Below are positions 50,705 through 58,747 of a stretch of 64,000 bases of DNA, one piece after another; the first letter of the stretch is position 1, and each line of letters begins with the position of its first letter. Under the pieces are notes generated by a model. That model did not search any database, was not told the origin of the DNA, and worked only from the letters and a program-made list of their open reading frames with translations. Both the position numbers and the translations under genes were made by a program. The stretch comes from Streptomyces prunicolor NBRC 13075 (GTDB taxonomy: Bacteria > Actinomycetota > Actinomycetes > Streptomycetales > Streptomycetaceae), in assembly GCF_000367365.1 (NCBI RefSeq), contig NZ_BARF01000084.1, positions 124,001 to 188,000 of the forward strand, given 5' to 3'.

Positions 50705-51072
50705 CAGTCGTCGATGCCGAACTTGCCGGCGGTCACCTTGGAGCCCGCATGCCCGCGCAACTTGGTGCCCTGCGGGTCGAAGAACTCGGCGCCGCCGGTG
50801 CCCTGCCACTCGGTGTCCGAGACGAACTCGCCCGACACCCGGACATGCGCCTCACCGACATGCTTTCCCTCGGGGTCGGCGGCCAGGATGTGGAAGCCGT
50901 ACTCGAAGGTGCCGGAGCCCGTGACCCGCCAGGTACCGAGGCCGATGTTCTTCGTATTGAGCTGGGTGGAGACGACCGAGCCGTCCGCGGAGAAGGAGAC
51001 CAGTCCGGGTACGGCCTTTCCGTCGTCGTCCAGGTGCGTGGTCCAGGTGCCGACCAGACGTGCGTCGCTCAT
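50704..51072 (-). CDS. Small lipocalin-like / allene oxide cyclase-like hypothetical protein
   Basis: 122 residues from ATG 51070-51072, behind GAGGAGAACC. Alternating strands (LVGTWTTHLDDDGKAVPGLVSFSADGSVV, TFEYGFHILAADPEGKHVGEAHVRVSG) suggest a beta-barrel. Its stop overlaps the FAD oxidase start. No catalytic motif is visible. It may bind the hydrophobic product, like other barrel proteins in polyketide clusters. Function is not assigned. Confidence 0.6.
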   Translation of the reverse strand: MSDARLVGTWTTHLDDDGKAVPGLVSFSADGSVVSTQLNTKNIGLGTWRVTGSGTFEYGFHILAADPEGKHVGEAHVRVSGEFVSDTEWQGTGGAEFFDPQGTKLRGHAGSKVTAGKFGIDD

Positions 51073-51384
51073 CACGGTTCTCCTCGGGATCGGGAAGTGG
51101 GACGGTGCGGTCAGCCTTCCGGCCCGCTCTGGAGACGCGCTCGAGACGTCCTGTAGGTGGGCGCCGAACTCCGGGTGCCAGAGCGCGGCCACGTGCGTGG
51201 ACCCGAGCGCCACCAAGCCCCGGTAGGACGGCCACAGGCAGTACCGCACCAACCCCCGCCACAGACCGTCCAGGACGGTGCCGCGCGCCGGGACGGCGAT
51301 CTTGTCGGGATGCCCCTCCGGCAGTAGCCGGGGGTCGAACGGACGAACAGCCACAGCGCGCTCCTCGGCATGAGTCCTCGGCAC
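51073..51384 (-). other. In-frame open stretch upstream of the barrel protein (extension or separate remnant)
   Basis: A GTG at 51382-51384 lies 2 bases after the methyltransferase-like stop, and its frame is open straight into the barrel gene, giving a possible 226-residue protein. Residues such as FDPRLLPEGHPDKIAVPARG and RGLVRYCLWPSYRGLVALG look coding-like, but an ATG with a strong ribosome site restarts the frame at 51072. It may be a domain, a separate short gene read through, or a remnant. Confidence 0.3.
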
Positions 51385-51386
51385 GG

Positions 51387-51881
51387 TCAGGCGGCGCAGA
51401 CCGCCATCTCCACGCCACCGTCGAAGGGAAGGGGCAGCGAGACGTAACCGCTGCCCGGAACCCGGATGTGGGCCAGGAACTCCGCACACCCTCCCGGCAC
51501 GTCCCGGACGCCGTACGCCACGATCACCGCACCCGGCAGCATCCTGGGCTCCATCAGCTTCAGCAGGGTCAGGAAGGACTCCGGCGGCCCCCCGAGCAGC
51601 AGCAGATCGACCGGTCCGGGCACGGCCGGCAGCAGCCGCTCCGGACTGCCCACCCGCACCTGTGCGTGCCGCCCGAGCCCGGCCTTCTCCACCGCCGCCG
51701 CGGCCAGATCAGCGCGTACGGTGTCCGGCTCGCAGCACAGGACCCGGCCCCGCCCGTTCTCCCGCAGCGCCGCCGCGATCCACGCGGTGGACGACTCGTC
51801 CGGGCAGCCGGCCTGGAGCACATTGAGCGGTCCGGCCGCCAGCACCAGTTGCCGCAGCAGGGTCGAGGTGGAATCAGGCAT
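51387..51881 (-). CDS. Class I methyltransferase-like protein (O-MT fold)
   Basis: 164 residues from ATG 51879-51881 with a GGGGAG site. The Rossmann loop NVLQAGCPDESSTAWIAAAL and VLCCEPDTVRADLAAAAV, then VDLLLLGG, follow the catechol O-methyltransferase outline. The usual GxGxG glycines are partly missing (QAGCPDESS), so SAM binding is uncertain. It is the first gene of the leftward operon running to 48483 and ends the cluster at the right. Confidence 0.6.
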   Translation of the reverse strand: MPDSTSTLLRQLVLAAGPLNVLQAGCPDESSTAWIAAALRENGRGRVLCCEPDTVRADLAAAAVEKAGLGRHAQVRVGSPERLLPAVPGPVDLLLLGGPPESFLTLLKLMEPRMLPGAVIVAYGVRDVPGGCAEFLAHIRVPGSGYVSLPLPFDGGVEMAVCAA

Positions 51882-52184
51882 GCGGAACTCCCCGTCACGA
51901 GTGTCGAGACATTCGAGATCTCCCGGCCGAGCGTTGCAGACCCCGCAGTCGGCGGGCGACGCCCCTGGACCGCTCCCCGAGCAAGCCTCCAGCCGCCCTC
52001 AAGTCCGCGGCCGAGCCCGGACGCTGCTCGTTTTCAGGGCACCGCTCATCCTCTGATACGCTTCCGCAGCGACGTCACCCCAGCTGACAAGCCCCTCCGT
52101 ACTCACCGGTACGAGCGGTGGAAACCCGGTGGGGACACGCAAAACGGTGTGCGACACTGAGGTCACTGGTTCGCACAACAACAA
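51882..52184. other. 303-base boundary gap between cluster and tRNA-Asp
   Basis: No gene is seen. It holds the promoter of the methyltransferase-led operon and the tRNA-Asp promoter. Two TCGAGA words (51904-51910, 51913-51919) repeat with a 9-base period, which does not match the 11-base SARP spacing. A leader stem GTGCGA...TCGCAC (about 52149-52175) precedes the tRNA. Confidence 0.4.
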
Positions 52185-52259
52185 GGTCCTGTGGAGCAGC
52201 TTGGAGTGCTCGCCACCCTGTCAAGGTGGAGGCCGCGGGTTCAAATCCCGTCAGGACCG
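52185..52259 (+). tRNA. tRNA-Asp (anticodon GTC), copy 1
   Basis: A 75-base cloverleaf: acceptor GGTCCTG/CAGGACC, anticodon stem CCACC-CTGTCAA-GGTGG, T arm GCGGGTTCAAATCCCGT, discriminator G. It is identical over its length to the copy at 57030. Confidence 0.97.
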
Positions 52260-52283
52260 CTGAGGTTCCGCAAGGAATCTCGT

Positions 52284-52357
52284 GGCTGGGTAGCTCAGTT
52301 GGTACGAGCGATCGCCTGAAAAGCGATAGGTCGCCGGTTCGACCCCGGCCCCAGCCA
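52284..52357 (+). tRNA. tRNA-Phe (anticodon GAA)
   Basis: A 74-base cloverleaf: acceptor GGCTGGG/CCCAGCC, anticodon loop CTGAAAA, T arm GCCGG-TTCGACC-CCGGC, discriminator A. It lies 24 bases after tRNA-Asp and is probably co-transcribed with it, ending at the terminator that follows. Confidence 0.97.
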
Positions 52358-52363
52358 CCGGAT

Positions 52364-52397
52364 CGAAAGCCCTGTCCCACCCGGGACGGGGCTTTCG
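52364..52397 (+). terminator. Terminator of the tRNA-Asp/tRNA-Phe unit
   Basis: The stem CGAAAGCCCTGTCCC pairs with GGGACGGGGCTTTCG around ACCC, with one G-U. It begins 7 bases after the tRNA-Phe. Confidence 0.8.
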
Positions 52398-52427
52398 TCG
52401 TGACCGGACGACACAAGGCGGGGCGCG

Positions 52428-52754
52428 ATGGGTCAGGACGAGGCCAGAGGCATCCGGGACACGGACCTGGAGAAGATACGGGCGCGGTACGGACTGCTCG
52501 CGGTGGTCGGCAGCAACATCGCGATCACAGCGGTGGCGATCTTCGGCGTGTGGCAGCTGAACGGCGACCGCGCGGTGATCGTGGGCGTCCTGACCTCGGC
52601 GTTCACCGCGATGGCGGGGCTGACGACGGCGTACCTCGGCATCAAGGCGGTGTCCAACACGGCTCAGTCGATGTCCAAGGAGGCGGGCAGGCAGCAGGAC
52701 GCCGACCGCCAGCAGCAAGACGCCGGCACCAAATCAGGTACAGGCCAGCAATAA
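52428..52754 (+). CDS. Small membrane protein
   Basis: 108 residues from ATG 52428. Two hydrophobic helices (LLAVVGSNIAITAVAIFGVW and VLTSAFTAMAGLTTAYLGIKAV) are joined by a short charged turn. The tail is Gln/Asp/Lys-rich (RQQDADRQQQDAG). Its function is unknown. It is placed between a tRNA cluster and hrpA. Confidence 0.65.
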   Translation: MGQDEARGIRDTDLEKIRARYGLLAVVGSNIAITAVAIFGVWQLNGDRAVIVGVLTSAFTAMAGLTTAYLGIKAVSNTAQSMSKEAGRQQDADRQQQDAGTKSGTGQQ

Positions 52755-52835
52755 CCAGCCCGTCCGGCGTTTGAGGACGAGGCCCCTTCAGGGCCGATCG
52801 GGGGTCTGGGGGCGGAGCCCCCAGGAACGGCACCC
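52755..52835. repeat. Dispersed Streptomyces intergenic repeat
   Basis: CCCGTCCGGCGTTTGAGGACG and GGGGTCTGGGGGCGGAGCCCC segments form a family I recall from many Streptomyces genomes. A related inverted copy lies at 61560-61620. Confidence 0.6.
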
Positions 52836-52908
52836 TGACCCACCCGCACAACCCCCGCCGGCAAACCATTCGCCAGGAATTTCGCCGAGGTGAGATCCTG
52901 GACGGCGT

Positions 52909-55900
52909 ATGTCTACGCACCCCGCCTCCGCGCCCGGCACTTCCGCCCCCGCCCTCGGCGACCTCGCCCCCCGCCTGACCGAGCTGACCCTGCGCGACGC
53001 GCACCGGCTCGGGCGCAGGCTCGAAGGCGCGCGCAAGATCCGCAAGCCGGAGGCCCGCGCCGCCGCACTCGCCGAGATCGAGACCGAGGTCGCCCGCGGC
53101 GAGGAGCGGATGGCCGCGCGGCGCACCCGCATCCCGGCGATCTCGTATCCGGAACAGCTGCCGGTCAGCCAGAAGAAGGCCGACATCGCGGCCGCGATCC
53201 GCGATCACCAGGTCGTGATCGTCGCCGGTGAGACCGGCTCCGGCAAGACGACCCAGATCCCCAAGATCTGTCTCGAACTCGGCCGCGGCGTCCGCGGGAT
53301 GATCGGGCACACCCAGCCCCGCCGTATCGCCGCGCGCACCGTCGCGGAGCGCATCGCGGAGGAGATGGACACCCCGCTCGGCGAGGCCGTCGGCTGGAAG
53401 GTCCGTTTCACGGACCAGGTGAACCAGGAGTCGACGTTCATCAAGCTGATGACGGACGGCATCCTGCTCGCCGAGATCCAGACCGACCGCGAACTGCGCG
53501 CCTACGACACGATCATCATCGACGAGGCCCACGAGCGGTCCCTCAACATCGACTTCCTGCTCGGCTATCTCGCCCAACTGCTGCCCAAGCGACCGGACTT
53601 GAAGGTCGTCATCACCTCGGCGACCATCGACCCGGAGCGTTTCTCCCGGCACTTCGGCGACGCCCCGGTCATCGAGGTCAGCGGCCGGACGTATCCGGTG
53701 GAGGTGCGCTACCGCCCGCTCCTGGAGGACGAGTCCGAGGACTCCGACCGCGATCAGATCACCGCGATCTGCGACGCCGTGGAGGAGCTTCAGGGCGAGG
53801 GCAAGGGCGACATCCTCGTCTTCCTCTCCGGCGAGCGGGAGATCCGCGACACCGCCGACGCCCTGACGAAGAAGAACTACCGCTTCACCGAGGTCCTCCC
53901 CCTCTACGCCCGCCTCTCGCACGCCGAGCAGCACCGCGTGTTCCAGCAGCACACCGGCCGCAGGATCGTTCTGGCCACGAACGTCGCCGAGACCTCCCTC
54001 ACCGTCCCGGGCATCAAGTACGTCATCGACCCCGGCTTCGCCCGGATCAGCCGCTACAGCCACCGTACGAAGGTGCAGCGGCTGCCCATCGAGGCGGTCA
54101 GCCAGGCAAGTGCCAATCAGCGCAAGGGGCGTTGTGGCCGTACGTCGGACGGCATCTGCATCCGCCTGTACTCCGAGGACGACTTCCTCGCCCGTCCGGA
54201 GTTCACGGACGCGGAGATCCTGCGGACGAACCTCGCCTCCGTGATCCTGCAGATGACCGCGGCCGGTCTCGGTGAGATCGAGAAGTTCCCGTTCATCGAC
54301 CCGCCGGACCACCGCAACATCCGCGACGGCGTCCAACTTCTCCAGGAACTGGGCGCGTTGGACCCGGACGAGAAGGACCCGCGCAAGCGCCTCACGCAGA
54401 CCGGCCGCAAGCTCGCCCAGCTCCCCGTGGACCCACGCCTGGCCCGCATGGTCCTGGAGGCCGACAAGAACGGCTGCGTGCGCGAGGTCATGGTGATCGC
54501 CGCCGCGCTCTCCATCCAGGACCCGCGCGAACGCCCGGTGGACAAGCAGACGCAGGCGGACCAGCAACACGCCCGTTTCCGCGACGAGTCGAGCGACTTC
54601 CTAGCGTTCCTGAACATGTGGCGGTACATCCGCGAGCAGCAGAAGGAGCGCGGCTCGTCCGCGTTCCGTCGCATGTGCAAGCAGGAGTACCTGAACTTCC
54701 TCCGGATCCGTGAGTGGCAGGACATCTACAGCCAACTCCGCACGGTGGCAAAGCAGATGGGCATCCAGTTCAACGAGGAGGATGCCGCCGAGCACAGCGT
54801 CCACGTCTCCCTCCTCGCGGGCCTGCTGTCCCACATCGGCATGAAGGACGTGAAGAACGCCGGGGGGGAGGGTGGGAAAAACACAGCGAAGAACGAGTAT
54901 CTCGGCGCCCGCAGCGCCAAGTTCGCGATCTTCCCCGGCTCGGCCCTCTTCAAGAAGACCCCGCGCTTCGTCATGTCGGCGGAACTGGTGGAGACTTCAC
55001 GCCTCTGGGCCCGCGTCAACGCCAAGATCGAGCCAGAGTGGGTCGAGCCCCTCGCCGGCCACCTCCTCAAGCGGACGTACAGCGAACCGCACTGGGAGAA
55101 GGACCAGGCGGCCGTGATGGCCTTCGAGAAGGTCACGCTCTACGGCGTCCCGATCATCGCCCAGCGCAAGGTGAACTACGGCCGGATCGACCCGGAGGCG
55201 TCCCGCGAGCTGTTCATCCGCAACGCGCTGGTCGAGGGCGACTGGCGCACGCACCACAAGTTCTTCGCCGACAACCGCAGACTCCTCACCGAGGTCGAGG
55301 AGTTGGAGCATCGCGCGCGGCGCCGGGACATTCTGGTCGACGACGAGACGCTCTACGACTTCTACGATCAGCGAGTGCCCGAACACGTCGTCTCCGGCGC
55401 CCACTTCGACTCCTGGTGGAAGCACAAGCGGACCGAAGAAGGCAGAGAGCCCGAACTCCTGGACTTCGAGCGCTCGATGCTCATCAACGAGCGCGCGGGA
55501 GACATCAGCAAGGCCGACTATCCGGACTCCTGGCAGCAGGGGCAGCTCAAGTTCCGGGTGACGTACCAGTTCGAGCCGGGCGCGGACGCGGACGGTGTCA
55601 CGATCCACATCCCGCTCCAGGTCCTGAACCAGGTCACGGACGAGGGCTTCGACTGGCAGATCCCCGGATTGCGGGAAGAGGTGGTGACGGAGCTGATCCG
55701 CTCCCTCCCGAAGCCGATCCGCCGCAACTACGTCCCGGCCCCGAACTTCGCGCAGCGCTTCCTGGCGACGGCGTCGTCCCCGGAGGGGCGCAATCAAACA
55801 CAGTCCCTCCAAGAACCCCTCCCCACCACCATGGCCCGCGAGTTGAAGCGCATGGTCGGAGTCCCCTTCACCGCCGACGACTTCGACTGGTCGAAGGTCC

Positions 55901-56934
55901 CGGACCACCTGCTCATCACCTTCCGGATCGTGGACGAACGGCGCCGCAAGATCGCCGAGGACAAGGACCTGGAGGCGCTGAAGGTTCGGCTGAAGCCGAA
56001 GGCGCGCCAGGCCATCTCACAGGCGGCCGCGGCGACCGCCGAGCGCGAGGGCGGGGAGTCCCTGGAACGCAAGGGCCTCACCGACTGGACGATCGGCTCC
56101 CTGACCCGCGTCTTCGAGACCCGCAGGGCCGGCCAGCCGGTGAAGGCGTACCCGGCGCTGGTCGACGACGGCGACACCGTCTCCGTACGGCTCTTCGACA
56201 CGGAGGAGGAACAGGCGGAGGCGATGTGGAAGGGCACGCGCCGGCTCATCGTGCGCAACATCCCGGTCAATCCGGCGAAGTTCGCGTCCGAAAAGCTCAC
56301 GAACGCGCAGAAGTTGGCCCTGTCCGCGAATCCGCACGGCTCGATCCAGGCGCTGTTCGACGACTGCGCGCTGGCGGCGGCGGACAAACTGATCGGCGAC
56401 TTCGGCGGCCCGGCGTGGGACGAGGAGTCGTACCGGAAGCTCTACGAGAAGGTGCGCGCCGAGATCGTCGACACGACGGTCCGGGCGGTGAGCCAGGTCC
56501 AGCAGGTGCTGGCCGCCTGGCAGGCCTGTGAGCGCCGCCTGAAGGGCGCGCACAGCCCCGCGCTGCTCCCGAACCTCGCGGACGTACGCGCCCAGTTGGA
56601 CGCCCTCGTGAAGCCGGGCTTCGTCACGGCGGCGGGGATACGTCGCCTGCCCGACCTGATGCGCTACCTGGTGGCCGCCGACCGCCGCCTCCAGCAGATG
56701 CCGACGGGGGTCCAGCGGGACACGACCCGCATGGAGAAGGTCCACGAGATGCAGGACGAGTACGCGTGGCTCCTGGAGCAACTCCCGCAGGGCCGCCCGA
56801 TTCCCTCGTCCGTCCTGGACATCCGCTGGATGATCGAGGAGCTCCGGGTCAGCTATTTCGCCCACGCGCTCGGCACGGCGTACCCCGTCTCCGACAAGCG
56901 GATCGTGAAGGCGATCGACGCCGCCGCACCGTAA
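52909..56934 (+). CDS. hrpA: ATP-dependent RNA helicase HrpA
   Basis: 1341 residues from ATG 52909. DExH motifs: Walker A GETGSGKTTQIPKICLELG (about 105-123), TQPRRIAARTVAERIAEE, DEAHERSLNIDFLLGYL, SATIDPERF, then TNVAETSLTVPGIKYVIDPG and the QRKGRCGRTSDGICIRLYS arginine-finger motif. The helicase-associated and OB domains continue to residue about 800, followed by a long conserved C-terminal region. It is the usual size for bacterial HrpA. It unwinds mRNA, and E. coli HrpA rescues stalled ribosomes. Confidence 0.96.
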   Translation: MSTHPASAPGTSAPALGDLAPRLTELTLRDAHRLGRRLEGARKIRKPEARAAALAEIETEVARGEERMAARRTRIPAISYPEQLPVSQKKADIAAAIRDHQVVIVAGETGSGKTTQIPKICLELGRGVRGMIGHTQPRRIAARTVAERIAEEMDTPLGEAVGWKVRFTDQVNQESTFIKLMTDGILLAEIQTDRELRAYDTIIIDEAHERSLNIDFLLGYLAQLLPKRPDLKVVITSATIDPERFSRHFGDAPVIEVSGRTYPVEVRYRPLLEDESEDSDRDQITAICDAVEELQGEGKGDILVFLSGEREIRDTADALTKKNYRFTEVLPLYARLSHAEQHRVFQQHTGRRIVLATNVAETSLTVPGIKYVIDPGFARISRYSHRTKVQRLPIEAVSQASANQRKGRCGRTSDGICIRLYSEDDFLARPEFTDAEILRTNLASVILQMTAAGLGEIEKFPFIDPPDHRNIRDGVQLLQELGALDPDEKDPRKRLTQTGRKLAQLPVDPRLARMVLEADKNGCVREVMVIAAALSIQDPRERPVDKQTQADQQHARFRDESSDFLAFLNMWRYIREQQKERGSSAFRRMCKQEYLNFLRIREWQDIYSQLRTVAKQMGIQFNEEDAAEHSVHVSLLAGLLSHIGMKDVKNAGGEGGKNTAKNEYLGARSAKFAIFPGSALFKKTPRFVMSAELVETSRLWARVNAKIEPEWVEPLAGHLLKRTYSEPHWEKDQAAVMAFEKVTLYGVPIIAQRKVNYGRIDPEASRELFIRNALVEGDWRTHHKFFADNRRLLTEVEELEHRARRRDILVDDETLYDFYDQRVPEHVVSGAHFDSWWKHKRTEEGREPELLDFERSMLINERAGDISKADYPDSWQQGQLKFRVTYQFEPGADADGVTIHIPLQVLNQVTDEGFDWQIPGLREEVVTELIRSLPKPIRRNYVPAPNFAQRFLATASSPEGRNQTQSLQEPLPTTMARELKRMVGVPFTADDFDWSKVPDHLLITFRIVDERRRKIAEDKDLEALKVRLKPKARQAISQAAAATAEREGGESLERKGLTDWTIGSLTRVFETRRAGQPVKAYPALVDDGDTVSVRLFDTEEEQAEAMWKGTRRLIVRNIPVNPAKFASEKLTNAQKLALSANPHGSIQALFDDCALAAADKLIGDFGGPAWDEESYRKLYEKVRAEIVDTTVRAVSQVQQVLAAWQACERRLKGAHSPALLPNLADVRAQLDALVKPGFVTAAGIRRLPDLMRYLVAADRRLQQMPTGVQRDTTRMEKVHEMQDEYAWLLEQLPQGRPIPSSVLDIRWMIEELRVSYFAHALGTAYPVSDKRIVKAIDAAAP

Positions 56935-56992
56935 CAACGCCTGCACACCGAGTGAGTTCGACCAGGCGGGCCCGCCTCCTGTACAGTCTCAT

Positions 56993-57025
56993 CTCGCGGC
57001 ACAACGCACCATCAAATGCCGCGAG
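56993..57025 (+). promoter_or_regulatory. Leader inverted repeat before tRNA-Asp copy 2
   Basis: Perfect 9-base arms CTCGCGGCA/TGCCGCGAG end 5 bases before the mature tRNA. A -10-like TACAGT at 56982-56987 lies 11 bases upstream, and a 14-base palindrome AGGCGGGCCCGCCT at 56964-56977 overlaps the -35 area. Confidence 0.5.
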
Positions 57026-57029
57026 TCAA

Positions 57030-57104
57030 GGTCCTGTGGAGCAGCTTGGAGTGCTCGCCACCCTGTCAAGGTGGAGGCCGCGGGTTCAAATCCCGTCAGG
57101 ACCG
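57030..57104 (+). tRNA. tRNA-Asp (anticodon GTC), copy 2
   Basis: The 75 bases match copy 1 at 52185-52259 base for base as read here. It is followed by a terminator-type hairpin at about 57119-57149. Confidence 0.97.
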
Positions 57105-57118
57105 CATGTGATCGACAG

Positions 57119-57149
57119 AGGCCCGCATCTCTTCGGAGACGCGGGCCTT
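57119..57149 (+). terminator. Terminator of tRNA-Asp copy 2
   Basis: The stem AGGCCCGCATCTC/GAGACGCGGGCCT with a TTCG loop has one mismatch (A opposite C). Confidence 0.75.
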
Positions 57150-57179
57150 ACTCGTGCCGCTGCCGCCCACGACAACCGC

Positions 57180-57257
57180 GCTCGCCACCCTGTCAAGGTG
57201 GAGGCCGCGCCCGCGGCGCAGCCGCAATCGGATACAGCAAATCCCGTCAGGACCGCA
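57180..57257 (+). pseudogene. Broken tRNA-Asp copy
   Basis: Positions 57180-57209 match the anticodon-arm half of tRNA-Asp, and 57238-57257 match its T-arm and acceptor end. The 5' acceptor and D arm are absent, and about 28 bases replace GGTT between the two matching parts. It keeps its own hairpin terminator at 57272-57295, so the whole unit was once a tandem duplicate. Confidence 0.85.
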
Positions 57258-57271
57258 GTAGATCAAACAAG

Positions 57272-57295
57272 AGCCCGGGTCTTCGGACCCGGGCT
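57272..57295 (+). terminator. Terminator after the broken tRNA-Asp copy
   Basis: Perfect 10-base stem AGCCCGGGTC/GACCCGGGCT with TTCG loop followed by TTCGT. Confidence 0.7.
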
Positions 57296-57404
57296 TTCGT
57301 GCGCGCCGTTGCCCTCATGGCCGCTACGGCTCCCTTGACGCCCGCCCAACCACCCGGTACCCAGAAACCAGGCCCCGTTCCACGCAGGGCCACGGAGGTG
57401 GCAC

Positions 57405-57581
57405 ATGGCGGCTTCGGTCAGGCATGAGACGCGGGCCCTGCTCCGTGCGCACCTGTCGGCCGCCAGCTCCTACCACCACGTGACCCGGCACTGCTCGATC
57501 TGCCACCGCCTGCTGCGGCTGGCCATGGACGCGCCCGCGGCACCGGAACCGGGCGACGAACCCGAGGGCCAACCCTCCTAG
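57405..57581 (+). CDS. 58-residue conserved small protein (DUF6274-like)
   Basis: ATG 57405-57407 follows a CGGAGGTGGC site. The sequence has a helical N-terminus (VRHETRALLRAHLSAASSYHH), a HCSICHRLLRL Cys pair, and an acidic Pro-rich tail. From memory this matches the small DUF6274 family seen next to bldC in Streptomyces. It is probably a zinc-binding protein of unknown role. Confidence 0.6.
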   Translation: MAASVRHETRALLRAHLSAASSYHHVTRHCSICHRLLRLAMDAPAAPEPGDEPEGQPS

Positions 57582-57993
57582 CGCAGATAGACCAGAGGCA
57601 ACAAGCCATCCGGCATGTGACGGGTGTCACCGCATAAGTTTTTGAAACGGCGGAACTTACGACTCGCCTACAACTGGTCAATTTAATATGTGCAATTGCA
57701 CCCCTACGAGGGATGGTCCACAGGAGATCCGACAGCCCTCCCCAGACTCCGACAAGGTCCCTCACAGGACCTTGCGCTCAGGGCCTGTCGGCCGCGCACG
57801 GACCCACGACCAGGCACAAAAAAGATCGCGCTGGACCCGGCGGAGTCCAGCGCGATCTACGACGCACCCTGTTCAGTTACTTCAAAAGCGTTGGGCGTGG
57901 GCCCTGTTGGGGCAGAACCCGCGTCGCTTGGAGCTGTGCTGTCGGGCACCTTGGCCGGTTGGGGGACTAGCCGTCGTGCCCTTATTCAGTTGG
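57582..57993. other. 412-base gap before bldC, with terminator and palindrome
   Basis: Beyond the bldC terminator it holds a perfect palindrome GTGCAATTGCAC (57690-57701) within an A/T-rich stretch (57640-57700). No other gene or RNA is recognised. Confidence 0.5.
57823..57858 (-). terminator. Intrinsic terminator downstream of bldC
   Basis: Perfect 14-base stem AGATCGCGCTGGAC and complement with loop CCGGCGGA. On the minus strand it is followed by CTTTTTTG, a classical U-tract. It is 136 bases after the bldC stop. Confidence 0.85.
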
Positions 57994-58200
57994 TCAGGCT
58001 TCGCTGCGCTGCTGCGGAATGCCCGCGAGCAGGGCACGGACCTCCGCCTCGCGGTAACGGCGGTGTCCGCCGAGCGTGCGAATCGAAGTGAGCTTGCCGG
58101 CCTTCGCCCACCGCGTGACCGTCTTGGGGTCAACACGGAACATCGTGGCGACCTCAGCCGGGGTCAGCAGCGGCTCGGCATCAGGGGTGCGAGCGGTCAT
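57994..58200 (-). CDS. bldC: Developmental regulator BldC (MerR-like)
   Basis: 68 residues from ATG 58198-58200 behind GAGGAGG. The single winged-helix, MerR-like DNA-binding domain is LLTPAEVATMFRVDPKTVTRWAKAGKLTSIRTLGGHRRYREAEVRALL, matching the Streptomyces BldC length and sequence. BldC represses early entry into development by binding head-to-tail to A/T-rich repeats. It sits in the same neighbourhood as in S. coelicolor. Confidence 0.97.
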   Translation of the reverse strand: MTARTPDAEPLLTPAEVATMFRVDPKTVTRWAKAGKLTSIRTLGGHRRYREAEVRALLAGIPQQRSEA

Positions 58201-58747
58201 GAGCGGCCTCCTCGGGAGAACCGAACCTTCTCGGTTCTTTCCTCTAAATTCTGCACCTTGACCCGCGTTGCCCGAAATGGCGTGTGCGGGTCGAGTCGGT
58301 TATAGGACGAACGGCTTGTCCTCGGCACTACAACTACACCATCTGTCCAACCGCGTAGGCCAAACCGATGGAATTGCCCTCCCAGGTGTCCATCAGCGAC
58401 GGAAGCCGATGGACCATGCCATAGCGGACAGTCACACCACTGTGACGATCAGTCACAGGGGCGATCAGGAGTCATCCAGACCCCCCAAAGCGCGCAATGC
58501 CGAGATTCCGCCCAAAGCATGACGGATGGAGTCCTCCCCGGACTCCTTGTCCTATTTTGGCATGAGGAGGGGCAAGCGGCGCAAGGCATCTGCACGTGCG
58601 GTCCGTCACGCTTGGCATCAAACGTCCGGATCGGGACCTACGTCCCGTGTTGACGAACCGTAAGAATCCTATGCGCATCTGTTCGAACCTGTCAGCCACG
58701 TTCGAAGGTGCGCACATGGAAGGTACGCACAAGGACGGCCGTCGTGC
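58201..58747. promoter_or_regulatory. 547-base bldC upstream region
   Basis: It contains the bldC promoter. A perfect inverted repeat AGAACCGA-ACCTTC-TCGGTTCT (58217-58238) lies just upstream of the ribosome site. A symmetric GTCACA-CCAC-TGTGAC (58431-58446) with another GTCACA half-site after GATCA follows. GGAGTCC...GGACTCC hairpin at 58528-58546 lies toward the neighbouring gene. No ORF is convincing here. Confidence 0.5.

Noticed and set aside
51904..51919. Direct TCGAGA repeats before the methyltransferase operon as a SARP box
   Set aside because: The period is 9 bases, not 11, and the words run in the direction opposite to the adjacent operon.
52642..54570. 642-codon minus-strand frame over the start of hrpA
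   Set aside because: It overlaps the well-conserved hrpA motifs on the plus strand and reads as low-complexity charged residues.
56964..56977. Palindrome AGGCGGGCCCGCCT as hrpA terminator
   Set aside because: It has no U-tract and overlaps the likely -35 region of the tRNA-Asp promoter, so it is left as part of that promoter.
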